64,000 nucleotides of DNA from UBA5070 sp035913415. GTDB lineage: Bacteria > Fibrobacterota > Fibrobacteria > UBA5070. The notes beneath the pieces were generated by a model. That model was not told the origin of the DNA. It saw nothing but the letters and a program-made list of their open reading frames with translations, and did not search any database. The DNA lies in NCBI GenBank assembly GCA_035913415.1, contig JAMIIV010000216.1, forward strand, positions 1 through 64,000. The letters run 5' to 3'. Positions 49,511 to 58,219 of this stretch are shown one piece after another; the stretch's first letter is position 1, and each line of letters starts with the position of its first letter. The position numbers were made by a program, and so were the translations under genes.

Positions 49511-50077
49511 TCAGAACCGGACGACGCAGGACAGCACGGGAATGGGGATGCTCAAAAAGGCCTGGGCCAACCCGAGGGAATCCCGATGCTCATCGGCGAT
49601 CGCGGCCATTCCAGGAATCCAAAAACCCACTCGAAGCGCCGGTTCGGGTCCATCCAGACTCGGCTTCAGGACGATTGTCCAAGTGATCTCCAGCGAAGAG
49701 AGGTCCACGCGGCCCCAGGCGGGATGGAAATCGAATTCCATGGAGGTGCGGCGTGATTTCTGCCACGCCAACCCAATGGTGGTCGGAGGCGGAAGCAGGC
49801 TTGCCGGGAGCTTCGGAGGAAGGGACATGCCCACACCCAGACGCAACCCGACGCGCTGGGTCCCATACCAACTGGCATCAACCCCCAGACCTGGCCCGCC
49901 GTACCCTCCAGCGAATCCCGCCCCCGCATGGAGGTTCCAGCGCCCCCGCGTGGCTTCATTGTCAGCAACGACTCCGACAACCCGAGCCTCGGCCATTCCC
50001 GCCCAGAGACACAAGAGCAGTGCGACGGTATGCCTCCGACGAGATGTTCGGACCACGGTACGGCGAATCGTTCCCAT
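49511..50077 (-). CDS. Small exported beta-barrel-like protein
   Basis: A 188-residue protein with an N-terminal basic and hydrophobic segment (RRRHTVALLLCLWAGMAEA) likely cleaved after AEA. The mature part has alternating Gly/aromatic strands (WNLHAGAGFAGGYGGPGLGV, VGLRLGVGMSLPP, TSMEFDFHPAWGRVDL) and ends LSIPIPVLSCVVRF, with a terminal Phe typical of outer-membrane barrels. No family is recognised. The ATG at 50077 gives the signal peptide; the longer frames upstream overlap aroD on the other strand and are not real. Confidence 0.68.
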   Translation of the reverse strand: MGTIRRTVVRTSRRRHTVALLLCLWAGMAEARVVGVVADNEATRGRWNLHAGAGFAGGYGGPGLGVDASWYGTQRVGLRLGVGMSLPPKLPASLLPPPTTIGLAWQKSRRTSMEFDFHPAWGRVDLSSLEITWTIVLKPSLDGPEPALRVGFWIPGMAAIADEHRDSLGLAQAFLSIPIPVLSCVVRF

Positions 50078-50167
50078 TCCTGGAATGTATCGCACGGCAT
50101 TTGCGATTGGTGGGCGGAAGAAATGCCCATGACCGAATTGCCCGCTTTCCCGCGCCGCCCCAGTTTG

Positions 50168-50175
50168 TAGGCTTT
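50168..50175 (+). promoter_or_regulatory. Candidate promoter element TAGGCTTT
   Basis: TAGGCTTT lies 10 bases before the aroD ATG, with no ribosome-binding sequence between. It fits the recurring motif loosely (TAnnCTTT). Confidence 0.25.
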
Positions 50176-50185
50176 CCCACACGCC

Positions 50186-50977
50186 ATGAACATCGCACCG
50201 GGCCGCTCGCCGATCGCCGTCCTTGTCCTGACCGGACATCCTTCCGCCAACCCTCTGCCGGCCCGGGTCAAGGCCCGTGTAGGGGTGGTGGAAATTCGCT
50301 TCGATCTGTTCGCCCAGGACGAATGGGCGGGACTGCCACGCGCGGTGCACAAGGCTTTCCCATCGGCCAAACTCCTGGCCACGGTGCGGCTGGACCGCGA
50401 CGGTGGACGCTGGCCCGACATCACCTCGCGTCTTCCCGCCCTGCGGCGCCTGCTGGACCTGCACCGCTGGGACTACGTGGACGTGGAAGACGACTCGCCC
50501 GAGCGCGACGAGATGATCGCCCTGGTGCACGGGTCCGGCGCGGGGCTTGTGCTCTCGCGCCACGCCTTCGATCCGCGCGGATCGGAAGAAGCCGCCGACA
50601 CCATCGCCCACATGCAACGCACGGCTCTGCGCGACCGTGCCACGGTCGCCAAGTGGGCCGTCCGCCTGGAAGATCCCGAAGGCACCCTCCCCGGCCTGCT
50701 GCGGCAGGTCTCGGGCTTTGCCGACGACGGCCCCGTCCCGGCCATCTTCCCCATGGGCCCGGCCAGCGAGGCCGGGCGCGTCGCGGCCTCGCTGGCCAGT
50801 GGTGGATGGGGCTACGCCCACGACGGCTCGGGCCCCGCCGCCCCGGGACAACTGTCGTGGCCCGTCTTCTCCGCCCTGCTGGGAAGCCTTCCCGGACCAG
50901 GACACGATTTGTCTTCCTGGCTGCATTCCGTCGCGGGCGCGGTCGACCTGGCCCTGGCCCCGGTGGGCGAACCGTGA
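50186..50977 (+). CDS. aroD: Type I 3-dehydroquinate dehydratase
   Basis: A 263-residue class I dehydroquinase, which makes 3-dehydroshikimate in the shikimate pathway. Active-site residues are all visible: E36, R38 and D40 in VVEIRFDLF, R68 in ATVRLDRD, H126 in LSRHAFDP, the Schiff-base K156 in VAKWAVRLEDPE, M190 in FPMGPAS and the AAPGQ motif (218-222). No other shikimate gene is adjacent. Its stop overlaps the GTG of the protease/barrel gene (GTGA), an odd partner for a cytoplasmic biosynthetic enzyme. Confidence 0.93.
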   Translation: MNIAPGRSPIAVLVLTGHPSANPLPARVKARVGVVEIRFDLFAQDEWAGLPRAVHKAFPSAKLLATVRLDRDGGRWPDITSRLPALRRLLDLHRWDYVDVEDDSPERDEMIALVHGSGAGLVLSRHAFDPRGSEEAADTIAHMQRTALRDRATVAKWAVRLEDPEGTLPGLLRQVSGFADDGPVPAIFPMGPASEAGRVAASLASGGWGYAHDGSGPAAPGQLSWPVFSALLGSLPGPGHDLSSWLHSVAGAVDLALAPVGEP

Positions 50978-53900
50978 GCGTCCTGCGGCGCTCCCTGCTG
51001 GTCGCCTTGGGCCTGGCCGCGGCCTCCCACGCGCGTTTCGGCAAGAACAAGGTCCAGTACCAGACCTTCCGCTGGCAGGTGATCCGCACCCCCCACTTCG
51101 ACATTCACTGGAGCCAGGGCGGCGAGCGCCTGGCGCGCCGGGCCGCCGACAGCCTGGAGGTCTTCTACGCGCGCGTCTCGGAACGCACGGGCATGACACT
51201 TTCCGACCGCGTGCCGTACCTGATCTACAACAGCCATCCCAAGTTCCAGCAGACCAACGTGATCCAGCAGCCCCTGGAAGAGGGCATCGGCGGTTTCACC
51301 GAACTGTTCAAGAATCGCGTGGCGGTGCCCTTCGACGGCTCGTACCAGGCCTTCGACCACGTGCTGGCCCACGAGATGGTCCACGCCCTGATGTTCAACG
51401 CCTTCGAGAAGGACGCGGGCTCGCGCCTGGCCGGCGCCGTCCAGTCGCGCCTGCCGCTTTGGTTCTCGGAGGGTCTGGCCGAATACGCGGCGATGGGCTG
51501 GGACCGCGGCTCGGAATTCTGGCTGGTGGACGCCGTGACCTCCGGCTACCTGCCGCCCCCCACGGTCGACTACCAGGGTTTCTTGGCCTACCGCGGCGGA
51601 CAGAATTTCCTGCACTTCCTCGACCGTTCCTTCGGCGAGGGGACCGTCAAGAAACTGGTGGCCGCGGCGCTGGAAAGCCGCGACCTCGAGCCCGCCTTCA
51701 AGGAGGTGGTGCGCATCGACCTGCGCGACGCGGGCGAGCTGTGGATCCGCGAGCTGCGTTCGGCCTGGTGGCCCGAGCTGGGGCGGCGCGAACAACCGCG
51801 CAACGCCGGACGGAAATTGACCAAGGCCCGCGAAGACGGCTCGTTCTGGAACATGCAGCCGGCCATCAGCCCCGACGGCACCCGCATCGCGTGGTTTTCC
51901 GACAAGGGAACCCGTCAGGCCCTGTGGGTGGGCGAGATCGCCAAGCTTCCCGCCAAGAGCGCCAAGGAGGTCCAGTCGGGGGCGGGCATGCCCTCGCACG
52001 AATCGTTCAGCCCCTTCCGCTCCGGCCTGGACTGGTCGTCCGACGGCAAGCGCATCGCCGTGGCCGCGCTGCGTTCGGGGCGCAACGTGGTCCAGATCCT
52101 CGACGCCCGCAACGGACGTGTCCGCAAGACCATCGACCCCAAGTTGGACGCCCTCGCCAATCCCGCCTGGTCCTTCGACGGCCGGTACCTGGCCTTCCGC
52201 GGCCTGCTCGACGGCCGCTCCGACCTCTGGCTGCACGACCTCCAGACCGGCACCACGCGCCGCCTGACCGACGACGACGCCGAAGACGACGAACCGGCGT
52301 TCTCCCCCTCGGGAACGATGCTGGCCTTCACCTCCGATCGCGGCGGCAACGGCCGCGACATCTGGATCCTCGACATGACCTCGGGCACCCTGCGGCGCGC
52401 CACCGGAGACCCCGCCGACGACACCCGACCGTCGTGGGGCGGTCCTTCCGACGATTCCGCCACCCTGGCCTTCGTCTCCGACCGCTGCGGACTCCCCCAG
52501 GTGCACGCCCTGTCCGGAGCCGCCCTCTCCGACACGATCCGTCCCCGCCCTCTCACCAACCTGTTGTCGGGCGTGACCTCGGCCAAACTCTCCCGCGACG
52601 GATCCCGCCTGGCCATCGCCCTGTTCGAAGGGGGATCCTTCGACGTCTGGACGCTGGACGCCCGTCGCGTGTTGCCGGATTCCGTCCTGCCCCTCACCCG
52701 CGGCGAGGCCTCCCGCCGCGATTCGGTCCGACTCTATCGCCCCGTCTCGAGGGAGTTCCTGGAAAGCTTCGTCCCCGACACGCTTTCCGTGCGCGAACGC
52801 ATCGATTCCCTGCGCAAGGCCGGAGACTCCACCCGCGCCGACTCCCTCGGGCGCGCCGACTCCGCTCTGCACCTGGATTCCCTGGAACGCGCCCGACGCG
52901 ACAGCGCCCATGACGTCGCCGTCCGCAACCGGGAACGCGTGGAACGGGAGCGTTCCGAACGCACCACGCGTGGCGATGGTCGGCTGTTCGGCCCCGACCC
53001 GATCGATCCCCCCGAGCGTCCCGAGCGGCGCGAACGGCGCGACCCCAACGGCTCCGAGGCCAACGACACGCTCAAGCGCTTCCCCGCCAACCTCCCCCTG
53101 CGCGACGGTGAAGGCAATCCCCTCTCGGAACCGTACCGCCCCAAATGGAGCCTGGACAACGCCGCCTTGGCCCTCGGGTTCAGTTCGTACGCGGGCACGG
53201 CGGGCCAAGGCTACTTCGTGTTCTCCGACCTCACCGGCGACCAGACCCTCGGTTTCGCCCTGGACGTGCAGGGCAGTTTCGAGAACGCCAACGTGCAGGC
53301 ACGCTACGGCTGGCTGCCCTGGCAGACCGACCTCTACGTGTCGGGATTCCATGTGCGCAATTTCACCGGCAGCTTCGATCTTCTGACCGGTGATGCCGAA
53401 CTCTGGTCCGACCGCCTCTACGGCGCGTCCCTGGCCACCATCCACCCCATGTCCATCTTCCATCGCCTGGAGCTGGACCTGGGCCTCAACGGTGTCGACC
53501 GCCGCGCGATGACCTTCGACGACGAAGGAGTCCTGGTCAGTGATCCTCTGCGCGATTCGGCCGATGTCCAGACCGGTTGGACACGCGCCCAGGCAGGATG
53601 GGTGTTCGACAACGTCCAGTGGGGCGTGACCGGCCCCCTCGAGGGCATCCGCACCCGTGCCGAGATCGAGGCCCTGCCGCCGCTGGGGCAGGATCGCTTC
53701 GGCTACGTCAAAGCCGCCCTGGACGCCCGCGGGTATTTCCCCACCGGCAAACTCTCCGGGTTCGCCCTGCGCCTTTCGGCAGGCTCGGCCACCGGGCTGG
53801 GCGCGCAGGAAAACCCCATGCGTTTCTTGGTGGGCGGCGACGAGTTCACATTGAACTACCACGTCAATTCCGGCAACACCGGTACCTCGTTGGGCGACAT

Positions 53901-54273
53901 CTACTTCGCCGAACTCGACCTTCCGCTGCGCGGGTATCGCTATCTTCAATTCCGTGGGACCAACCAGGCCATCGCCAACGTGGAATTCCGCTTCCCCTTC
54001 GTCGAGGAGATCCGTTTCGGATTCCCGTTCCCCTCGTTGCGCTACCTCATGGGCGCCGCTTTCGTGGACTGGGGCGGAGCCTGGACTTCGGGCGACTGGC
54101 GCGACCAGATCGGCCTCGGCATGGGCTACGGCCTGCGCATGAACCTCGGCGCTTTCATCCTGCGCTGGTCGGTGGGCTGGCCCCTCACCCAGCCCGCCGG
54201 ATATTCCGGCAATCCCCAGCCCCTCAACCCCGACGGCGCCTTCCATTACTGGAGCCTGGGAGCGGAGTTCTGA
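50974..54273 (+). CDS. Metalloprotease / beta-propeller / outer-membrane barrel fusion protein
   Basis: A 1099-residue exported protein. After a signal peptide (about 1-20), residues ~30-250 are a gluzincin (peptidase MA-like) domain with HEMVH at 133-137 and the Glu-containing FSEGLAEYAA around 164-173, giving a full zinc site. Residues ~285-560 are TolB-like propeller repeats (ISPDGTRIAWFSDKG, WSFDGRYLAFRG, FSPSGTMLAFTSDRGG). Residues ~585-690 are an Arg/Asp/Ser-rich helical linker. From ~700 to the end is a BamA/D15-like barrel (FLVGGDEFTLNYHVNSGNTG and the final GAFHYWSLGAEF, with a terminal Phe). The layout suggests an outer-membrane protein holding a protease in the periplasm or outside. 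The GTG overlaps the aroD stop; the next gene overlaps its stop (TGATG). Confidence 0.85.
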   Translation: MSVLRRSLLVALGLAAASHARFGKNKVQYQTFRWQVIRTPHFDIHWSQGGERLARRAADSLEVFYARVSERTGMTLSDRVPYLIYNSHPKFQQTNVIQQPLEEGIGGFTELFKNRVAVPFDGSYQAFDHVLAHEMVHALMFNAFEKDAGSRLAGAVQSRLPLWFSEGLAEYAAMGWDRGSEFWLVDAVTSGYLPPPTVDYQGFLAYRGGQNFLHFLDRSFGEGTVKKLVAAALESRDLEPAFKEVVRIDLRDAGELWIRELRSAWWPELGRREQPRNAGRKLTKAREDGSFWNMQPAISPDGTRIAWFSDKGTRQALWVGEIAKLPAKSAKEVQSGAGMPSHESFSPFRSGLDWSSDGKRIAVAALRSGRNVVQILDARNGRVRKTIDPKLDALANPAWSFDGRYLAFRGLLDGRSDLWLHDLQTGTTRRLTDDDAEDDEPAFSPSGTMLAFTSDRGGNGRDIWILDMTSGTLRRATGDPADDTRPSWGGPSDDSATLAFVSDRCGLPQVHALSGAALSDTIRPRPLTNLLSGVTSAKLSRDGSRLAIALFEGGSFDVWTLDARRVLPDSVLPLTRGEASRRDSVRLYRPVSREFLESFVPDTLSVRERIDSLRKAGDSTRADSLGRADSALHLDSLERARRDSAHDVAVRNRERVERERSERTTRGDGRLFGPDPIDPPERPERRERRDPNGSEANDTLKRFPANLPLRDGEGNPLSEPYRPKWSLDNAALALGFSSYAGTAGQGYFVFSDLTGDQTLGFALDVQGSFENANVQARYGWLPWQTDLYVSGFHVRNFTGSFDLLTGDAELWSDRLYGASLATIHPMSIFHRLELDLGLNGVDRRAMTFDDEGVLVSDPLRDSADVQTGWTRAQAGWVFDNVQWGVTGPLEGIRTRAEIEALPPLGQDRFGYVKAALDARGYFPTGKLSGFALRLSAGSATGLGAQENPMRFLVGGDEFTLNYHVNSGNTGTSLGDIYFAELDLPLRGYRYLQFRGTNQAIANVEFRFPFVEEIRFGFPFPSLRYLMGAAFVDWGGAWTSGDWRDQIGLGMGYGLRMNLGAFILRWSVGWPLTQPAGYSGNPQPLNPDGAFHYWSLGAEF

Positions 54274-54731
54274 TGCGCCTGTTCGACCATCTTTCGCCCC
54301 ATTCCGTCCTGACCGGACTGCATCTGGAATCCCGCGACGCGGTCCTCAAGACCCTCGTGGAAGTCGCCTGTGCCGCCTGGAGCCTGCCCCGACCGGAAGA
54401 GATCCTGGAACTGGTCCGCGCCCGCGAAGCCAAGATGAGCACGGGCATCGGCCATTCCCTGGCCGTGCCCCACGCAAAATGCGACCACGTCCCGGAAATT
54501 CGCCTGGCTTGTTGCACCCTGCCCAACGGCGTCGATTTCCACTCCCCGGACAAAAAACCGGTGCGGTTGGCGTTCCTGCTTCTCTCCCCGCCGTCCAGCG
54601 CCGGCTCGCACGTGCGCGCGCTCTCGGCCGTCAGCCGCATCTCGCCCGACCTGCTCGAAGGACTCGTGGCCGCCAACACGCCCTCCGACTTCCTCGCCTG
54701 CATGGAACGCGGCGAAGTCTCCCGGCTCTGA
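54273..54731 (+). CDS. PTS EIIA (type 2, PtsN-like) domain protein
   Basis: A 152-residue protein of the PTS EIIA type 2 fold. The phospho-acceptor His is in SLAVPHAKCDHV (family: .lPH), after the helix DAVLKTLVEVACAAWSL and the substrate-loop segment EAKMSTGIGHSLA. PtsN-type proteins regulate potassium, nitrogen or sugar metabolism through phosphorylation. No EIIB or EIIC gene is near, so a regulatory (PtsN-like) role is more likely than sugar uptake. Its ATG overlaps the stop of the protease/barrel gene (TGATG), so it is co-translated with that envelope protein. Confidence 0.88.
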   Translation: MRLFDHLSPHSVLTGLHLESRDAVLKTLVEVACAAWSLPRPEEILELVRAREAKMSTGIGHSLAVPHAKCDHVPEIRLACCTLPNGVDFHSPDKKPVRLAFLLLSPPSSAGSHVRALSAVSRISPDLLEGLVAANTPSDFLACMERGEVSRL

Positions 54732-54748
54732 CCCGAGCCGACACCGCC

Positions 54749-56086
54749 ATGCCTGTCCGCCTCCATCCTTCCCGGCTCTGGTGGCTGCTGCTGGCCGCGG
54801 CTCTGCCGGGTTGCACCACGGTACCCGAAAGCGGACGCACCCTCGACCGCCCCTCCGACCTGCCCTGGCAAGGATTCGGCGTGGAATGGGACCCCACCTG
54901 GTGGCAGACGGCCAGCCGCGACTCGGGCTACGACTCCGCCGGATGGCGACTGACCCTGGCACGACTCGATTCCCTGGGGCCCACCCCGGTGCGCATGATG
55001 CTGCACCTGAAGTGGTTCACCCAGGACCCCACCCTGAAGACCTGGACCTGGAACGGACCCAACGCCCGCTCCGTGTTGGCGCACCTGGACGAACTCAAGG
55101 CGCGCGACATTCCCGTGCTCGTGTGCGAATGGGGCTGGGCGGCCCGACCCAAGGCGGGAGAACAACTGTTCTCCCGCGCCGACGACACCCTCCAGGCGGT
55201 CGGGATCGCGCGGCTGCTACGCGAGCTGGTGGTCGATCGCGGCTACTCGAACATCCGCTGGTATTCGGTGGGCAACGAACCCGAGTCGGAGATGCGCGCC
55301 ACCGCCGGCGACGTCGCCTGGACCCGCTTGACGGAATCCGTCCAGGAGCGTCTGGAAGCCGCCAAGGTCCCCCTGGCGCGCCTGGCCACCGAGGAAGGTG
55401 TGCGCCACGGCCTTTCCGACGCCACCAGCCGACGCATGCTGCGCGGTGCGACCGTGGCGGGCTACCACTCCTACCTGGAAGCCGGATCGCTGGAATCGGC
55501 CCTGGACGGGCATCATATTCCCGACGGTCTTCCGCTGTGGCTCACGGAAGCGGGAATGGCGGGCGGCTCCACCTTCACCCACCCCGACATCGACCACCCC
55601 AAGATCGGCCTCGAGATCATCTCCATCGGCCTTGCGGCCATGCGCCGGGGCGCCTCGGCGGTCTTCGCCTGGACCCTCCACGACGGCATCTACGACTTCA
55701 TGCCCCGCTCCCCCATGCGCTGGGGCATGTGGGCCGGCCCGCGCGAAAGCTGGCGACTGCGTCCGTGGGCGCGTGCTTGGACCCTGCTGACCAAAGCCGT
55801 CCCGGTGGGGAGCCGGCTGCGGATCCCGTCGGGCATTCCCTCCGGGATCCGCGCGCTGGAGATCGAACGCCCCGACGGCTCCATGGGTCTGGTCTTCGCG
55901 AATCAAAGCTGGGACACGGTCGTGGTGCCACTCGAACCGGTCTATCGTGGATCGTGGTCGGAGCGCCGCTACGACGGCCGTTCCGACCAGGGAGGCGGCC
56001 TGCTTCTGCCGGAATCCGACGTCGCGCTGTCCGAGCGCCTGCTCCTTCCGCCCTACACGGCCCTGGCCCTGCGCCGCAAGCCCTGA
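54749..56086 (+). CDS. Lipoprotein glycoside hydrolase, clan GH-A-like
   Basis: A 445-residue lipoprotein (lipobox ALPGC, Cys near residue 24) with a TIM-barrel glycosidase domain. The acid/base Glu is in WYSVGNEPESE and the nucleophile Glu in PLWLTEAGMAGG, the usual pair of clan GH-A enzymes. The early GFGVEWDPTWWQ and LDELKARDIPVLVCEWGW are typical barrel strands. After about residue 345 comes a small beta domain (LVFANQSWDTVVVPLE, ALALRRKP at the end). The family could be GH39-like or GH5-like; the substrate cannot be read. It starts 17 bases after the EIIA gene and may share its transcript. Confidence 0.8.
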   Translation: MPVRLHPSRLWWLLLAAALPGCTTVPESGRTLDRPSDLPWQGFGVEWDPTWWQTASRDSGYDSAGWRLTLARLDSLGPTPVRMMLHLKWFTQDPTLKTWTWNGPNARSVLAHLDELKARDIPVLVCEWGWAARPKAGEQLFSRADDTLQAVGIARLLRELVVDRGYSNIRWYSVGNEPESEMRATAGDVAWTRLTESVQERLEAAKVPLARLATEEGVRHGLSDATSRRMLRGATVAGYHSYLEAGSLESALDGHHIPDGLPLWLTEAGMAGGSTFTHPDIDHPKIGLEIISIGLAAMRRGASAVFAWTLHDGIYDFMPRSPMRWGMWAGPRESWRLRPWARAWTLLTKAVPVGSRLRIPSGIPSGIRALEIERPDGSMGLVFANQSWDTVVVPLEPVYRGSWSERRYDGRSDQGGGLLLPESDVALSERLLLPPYTALALRRKP

Positions 56087-56120
56087 GCGAGCTCGAAACC
56101 CCCGCCTCCGCCAACCGGGA

Positions 56121-57257
56121 TCAGTGCGACAATTTCCGGTACAACTTCGCGTAGGCCTCCGCGGCGTCTTCCCAGCGGAACAGGCCCAGGCGCTCGCGAC
56201 CGCGCGTGCGCATCCGTTCGGCCAGTCCCGGCTCGTCCTGGAGGCGGCGCAGCGCCTCGGCGAGCTGCGCGTCGTCTCCGGGCTCGTGCCACAACGCGGC
56301 CTCCCCCGCGACCTCCGGCAGGCACGAGGCGCGGCAGGCCACCACCGGGCAGTCGGCGGCCATGGCCTCCAGCAAGGGCAGCCCGAAACCCTCCGCGCGG
56401 GTGGGAAACACGAAGGCGGTCGCCTGCGCGTACAGGGCCGACAACAAGGCGTCGTCGACGAACCCGGCAAGCTCCAGCCGCGCGCCGGCGGCCTCGGCGT
56501 CCCGCTTCAGCGAAGCGGCATCGGCGTCCCACAGGCGCCCCACGTGGATCAGCCGCAACGCCGACCCCTGGGCGTTGCGGCGGCCGACGGCGCGCAGAGC
56601 CGTGGGGACATCCTTGCGCCATTCCACCGCCCCGACGCTCAGCACGAAGGGGTCCGAGCCGAAGCGCCCCTCCAGCCGCGCGAGGTCTTCGGACGGAATC
56701 TGTCCGGACATGCGCGGCGGGGCCCCGTGGTGGATCGTGGTCATGCGGTCGGCGGGAAGCCCCAGCGCATCCCGGAGAGTCCGCCCCACCTCGGCGCTGA
56801 CGGTGGCGATGGCGTCGGCCTGGCGCAGGGCACGGGGCAACCAGCGCGTGTAGGCCAGGCGCAACGTGCCGGCATCGTGCCTCCAGCCCAGGTACAGATC
56901 CGGATGGAGCAGGGGGATGATGTCGTGGACCGTGGCCAGCAGGCGGCCGCGCGGCGGCTTGGCCAACGCGACAGGATCCGTCCCGTGGAAGATCGTGCCC
57001 ACCGGGGCGCCGCGCAGGCTCCACCACAGGCCGGCCGTGCGCAGCGCCACGCGCCCGGAACGTTGGAAGGGGCGCGCAGGGCGCCACTCGGGAAACCGGG
57101 AGGCGGGCGGGCGATCGGACGGCAGGCGCAACAGCCGCAGGTCGAGCGGTCCAAGGTCGTCGCGCGCCTCCAAGGCCTTCACCAGTTCGGCCACGAAGCG
57201 CCCCACCCCGCGCTCGCGGTGGGCCGAATCCAAGGGGGTGGCATCCAGCAGGATCAC
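56121..57257 (-). CDS. Glycosyltransferase, family 4 (group 1)
   Basis: A 378-residue GT-B fold transferase. The N-terminal half opens VILLDATPLDSAHRERGVGRF (a typical acceptor loop) and has LATVHDIIPLLHPDLY. The C-terminal half has VLSVGAVEWRKDVPTALRAV, LAGFVDDALLSALYAQATAFVFPTRAEGFGLPLLEAMA (family: E..G...~E.ma) and the catalytic-site Glu pair therein. It probably adds a sugar in polysaccharide or O-antigen synthesis. The GTG start overlaps the stop of the upstream glycosyltransferase (GTGA). It is the last gene of the minus-strand polysaccharide run. Confidence 0.88.
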   Translation of the reverse strand: MILLDATPLDSAHRERGVGRFVAELVKALEARDDLGPLDLRLLRLPSDRPPASRFPEWRPARPFQRSGRVALRTAGLWWSLRGAPVGTIFHGTDPVALAKPPRGRLLATVHDIIPLLHPDLYLGWRHDAGTLRLAYTRWLPRALRQADAIATVSAEVGRTLRDALGLPADRMTTIHHGAPPRMSGQIPSEDLARLEGRFGSDPFVLSVGAVEWRKDVPTALRAVGRRNAQGSALRLIHVGRLWDADAASLKRDAEAAGARLELAGFVDDALLSALYAQATAFVFPTRAEGFGLPLLEAMAADCPVVACRASCLPEVAGEAALWHEPGDDAQLAEALRRLQDEPGLAERMRTRGRERLGLFRWEDAAEAYAKLYRKLSH

Positions 57258-58219
57258 GCGGTTCCACCTCGCACCAGACCCGCGGCGCGCTCGATCGCCT
57301 CGGGGAGTTCCTCGTCGCGGTAGAGCACCCCGCGCGGGTCGTGTTCCAGCACGTCGCGCAGGCCGGGGAGATCGCGCGCCAGGACCACCTTGCCGAACAG
57401 CCGGGCGCGCTCGACCACACCGGACGTGGAAGTCTCGCGGTAGGGCAGAACCACCACGTCGGAGGCCACGATCCAGCGATCGAACGACGCGTCGTCGACG
57501 AACTCGTCGCGGAAGGCAATCCGGCCCTCGCCGGAAGCCACCACCGCGCGGAGCGCCTGCGCTTCGGCGAGGTCGGCGGGCAGGGGCGTGCGCACGGACC
57601 CGACCACCATGGCGGTGGCATCGGGGCGATGCAGGGAAGCGAAGGCGCGCACAAAGGGCGCGAACCCCTTGGCCGCCGCGACGAACCCGATGCACAGCCA
57701 CAACTCGCCGGATCCCAGGCCCAGTTCGGCGCGGGCGGTTTCCCGATTCCCTTCCCAGGCGCGGACGAAGTGGCCACCGTGGGGCAGCATACGCGTGCGC
57801 AACGCGCACCCGAATGCGCGCTCCAATTGGGCCTTCTGCGACGGCACGTGCAGGAGCCAGGTGGCGCGCCGGCAGAAGAGGCGATAGAGGCCGTTGGCAA
57901 GCCCCAGCCCGTAGGCCCGCCCCTGCCACGGCTCGTGGACCACGATCTCGAAGCGCTTGGCCCCCGCCAAGAGCAACGCCGCGTAGGTCCAAAGCGCCTG
58001 GAAGGACCCGCAGGCCAAGGCGTAAGGATCGAAACTGACACGCACGACGTCCTGCCCGCGCGCGGCGCCAAGGAACACCCCGAGGCGGCGCGAAACGGGG
58101 GCCTCGGGCGAGGCGTCGAAGGCCGTCCAGCCTTCGGCGGAAACCATCTGCGCGTTGTACGAGGCGATGCCGCACCGGCGCGGCGGGAAGGTGCCCACCA
58201 GGAGGCCCGGAGTTCTCAC
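57254..58219 (-). CDS. Glycosyltransferase, family 4-like
   Basis: A 321-residue transferase that opens LLVGTFPPRRCGIASYNAQM, a common N-terminus of GT4 enzymes that act on lipid-linked or surface glycans. Later segments are LWLCIGFVAAAKGFAPFVRAF and VVVLPYRETSTSGVVERARLFGKVVLARDLPGL, equivalent to the donor-binding region. It is shorter than usual GT4 proteins (about 370-400). Its GTG start overlaps the galE stop (GTGA) and its own stop overlaps the next transferase. Confidence 0.82.
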   Translation of the reverse strand: MRTPGLLVGTFPPRRCGIASYNAQMVSAEGWTAFDASPEAPVSRRLGVFLGAARGQDVVRVSFDPYALACGSFQALWTYAALLLAGAKRFEIVVHEPWQGRAYGLGLANGLYRLFCRRATWLLHVPSQKAQLERAFGCALRTRMLPHGGHFVRAWEGNRETARAELGLGSGELWLCIGFVAAAKGFAPFVRAFASLHRPDATAMVVGSVRTPLPADLAEAQALRAVVASGEGRIAFRDEFVDDASFDRWIVASDVVVLPYRETSTSGVVERARLFGKVVLARDLPGLRDVLEHDPRGVLYRDEELPEAIERAAGLVRGGTA

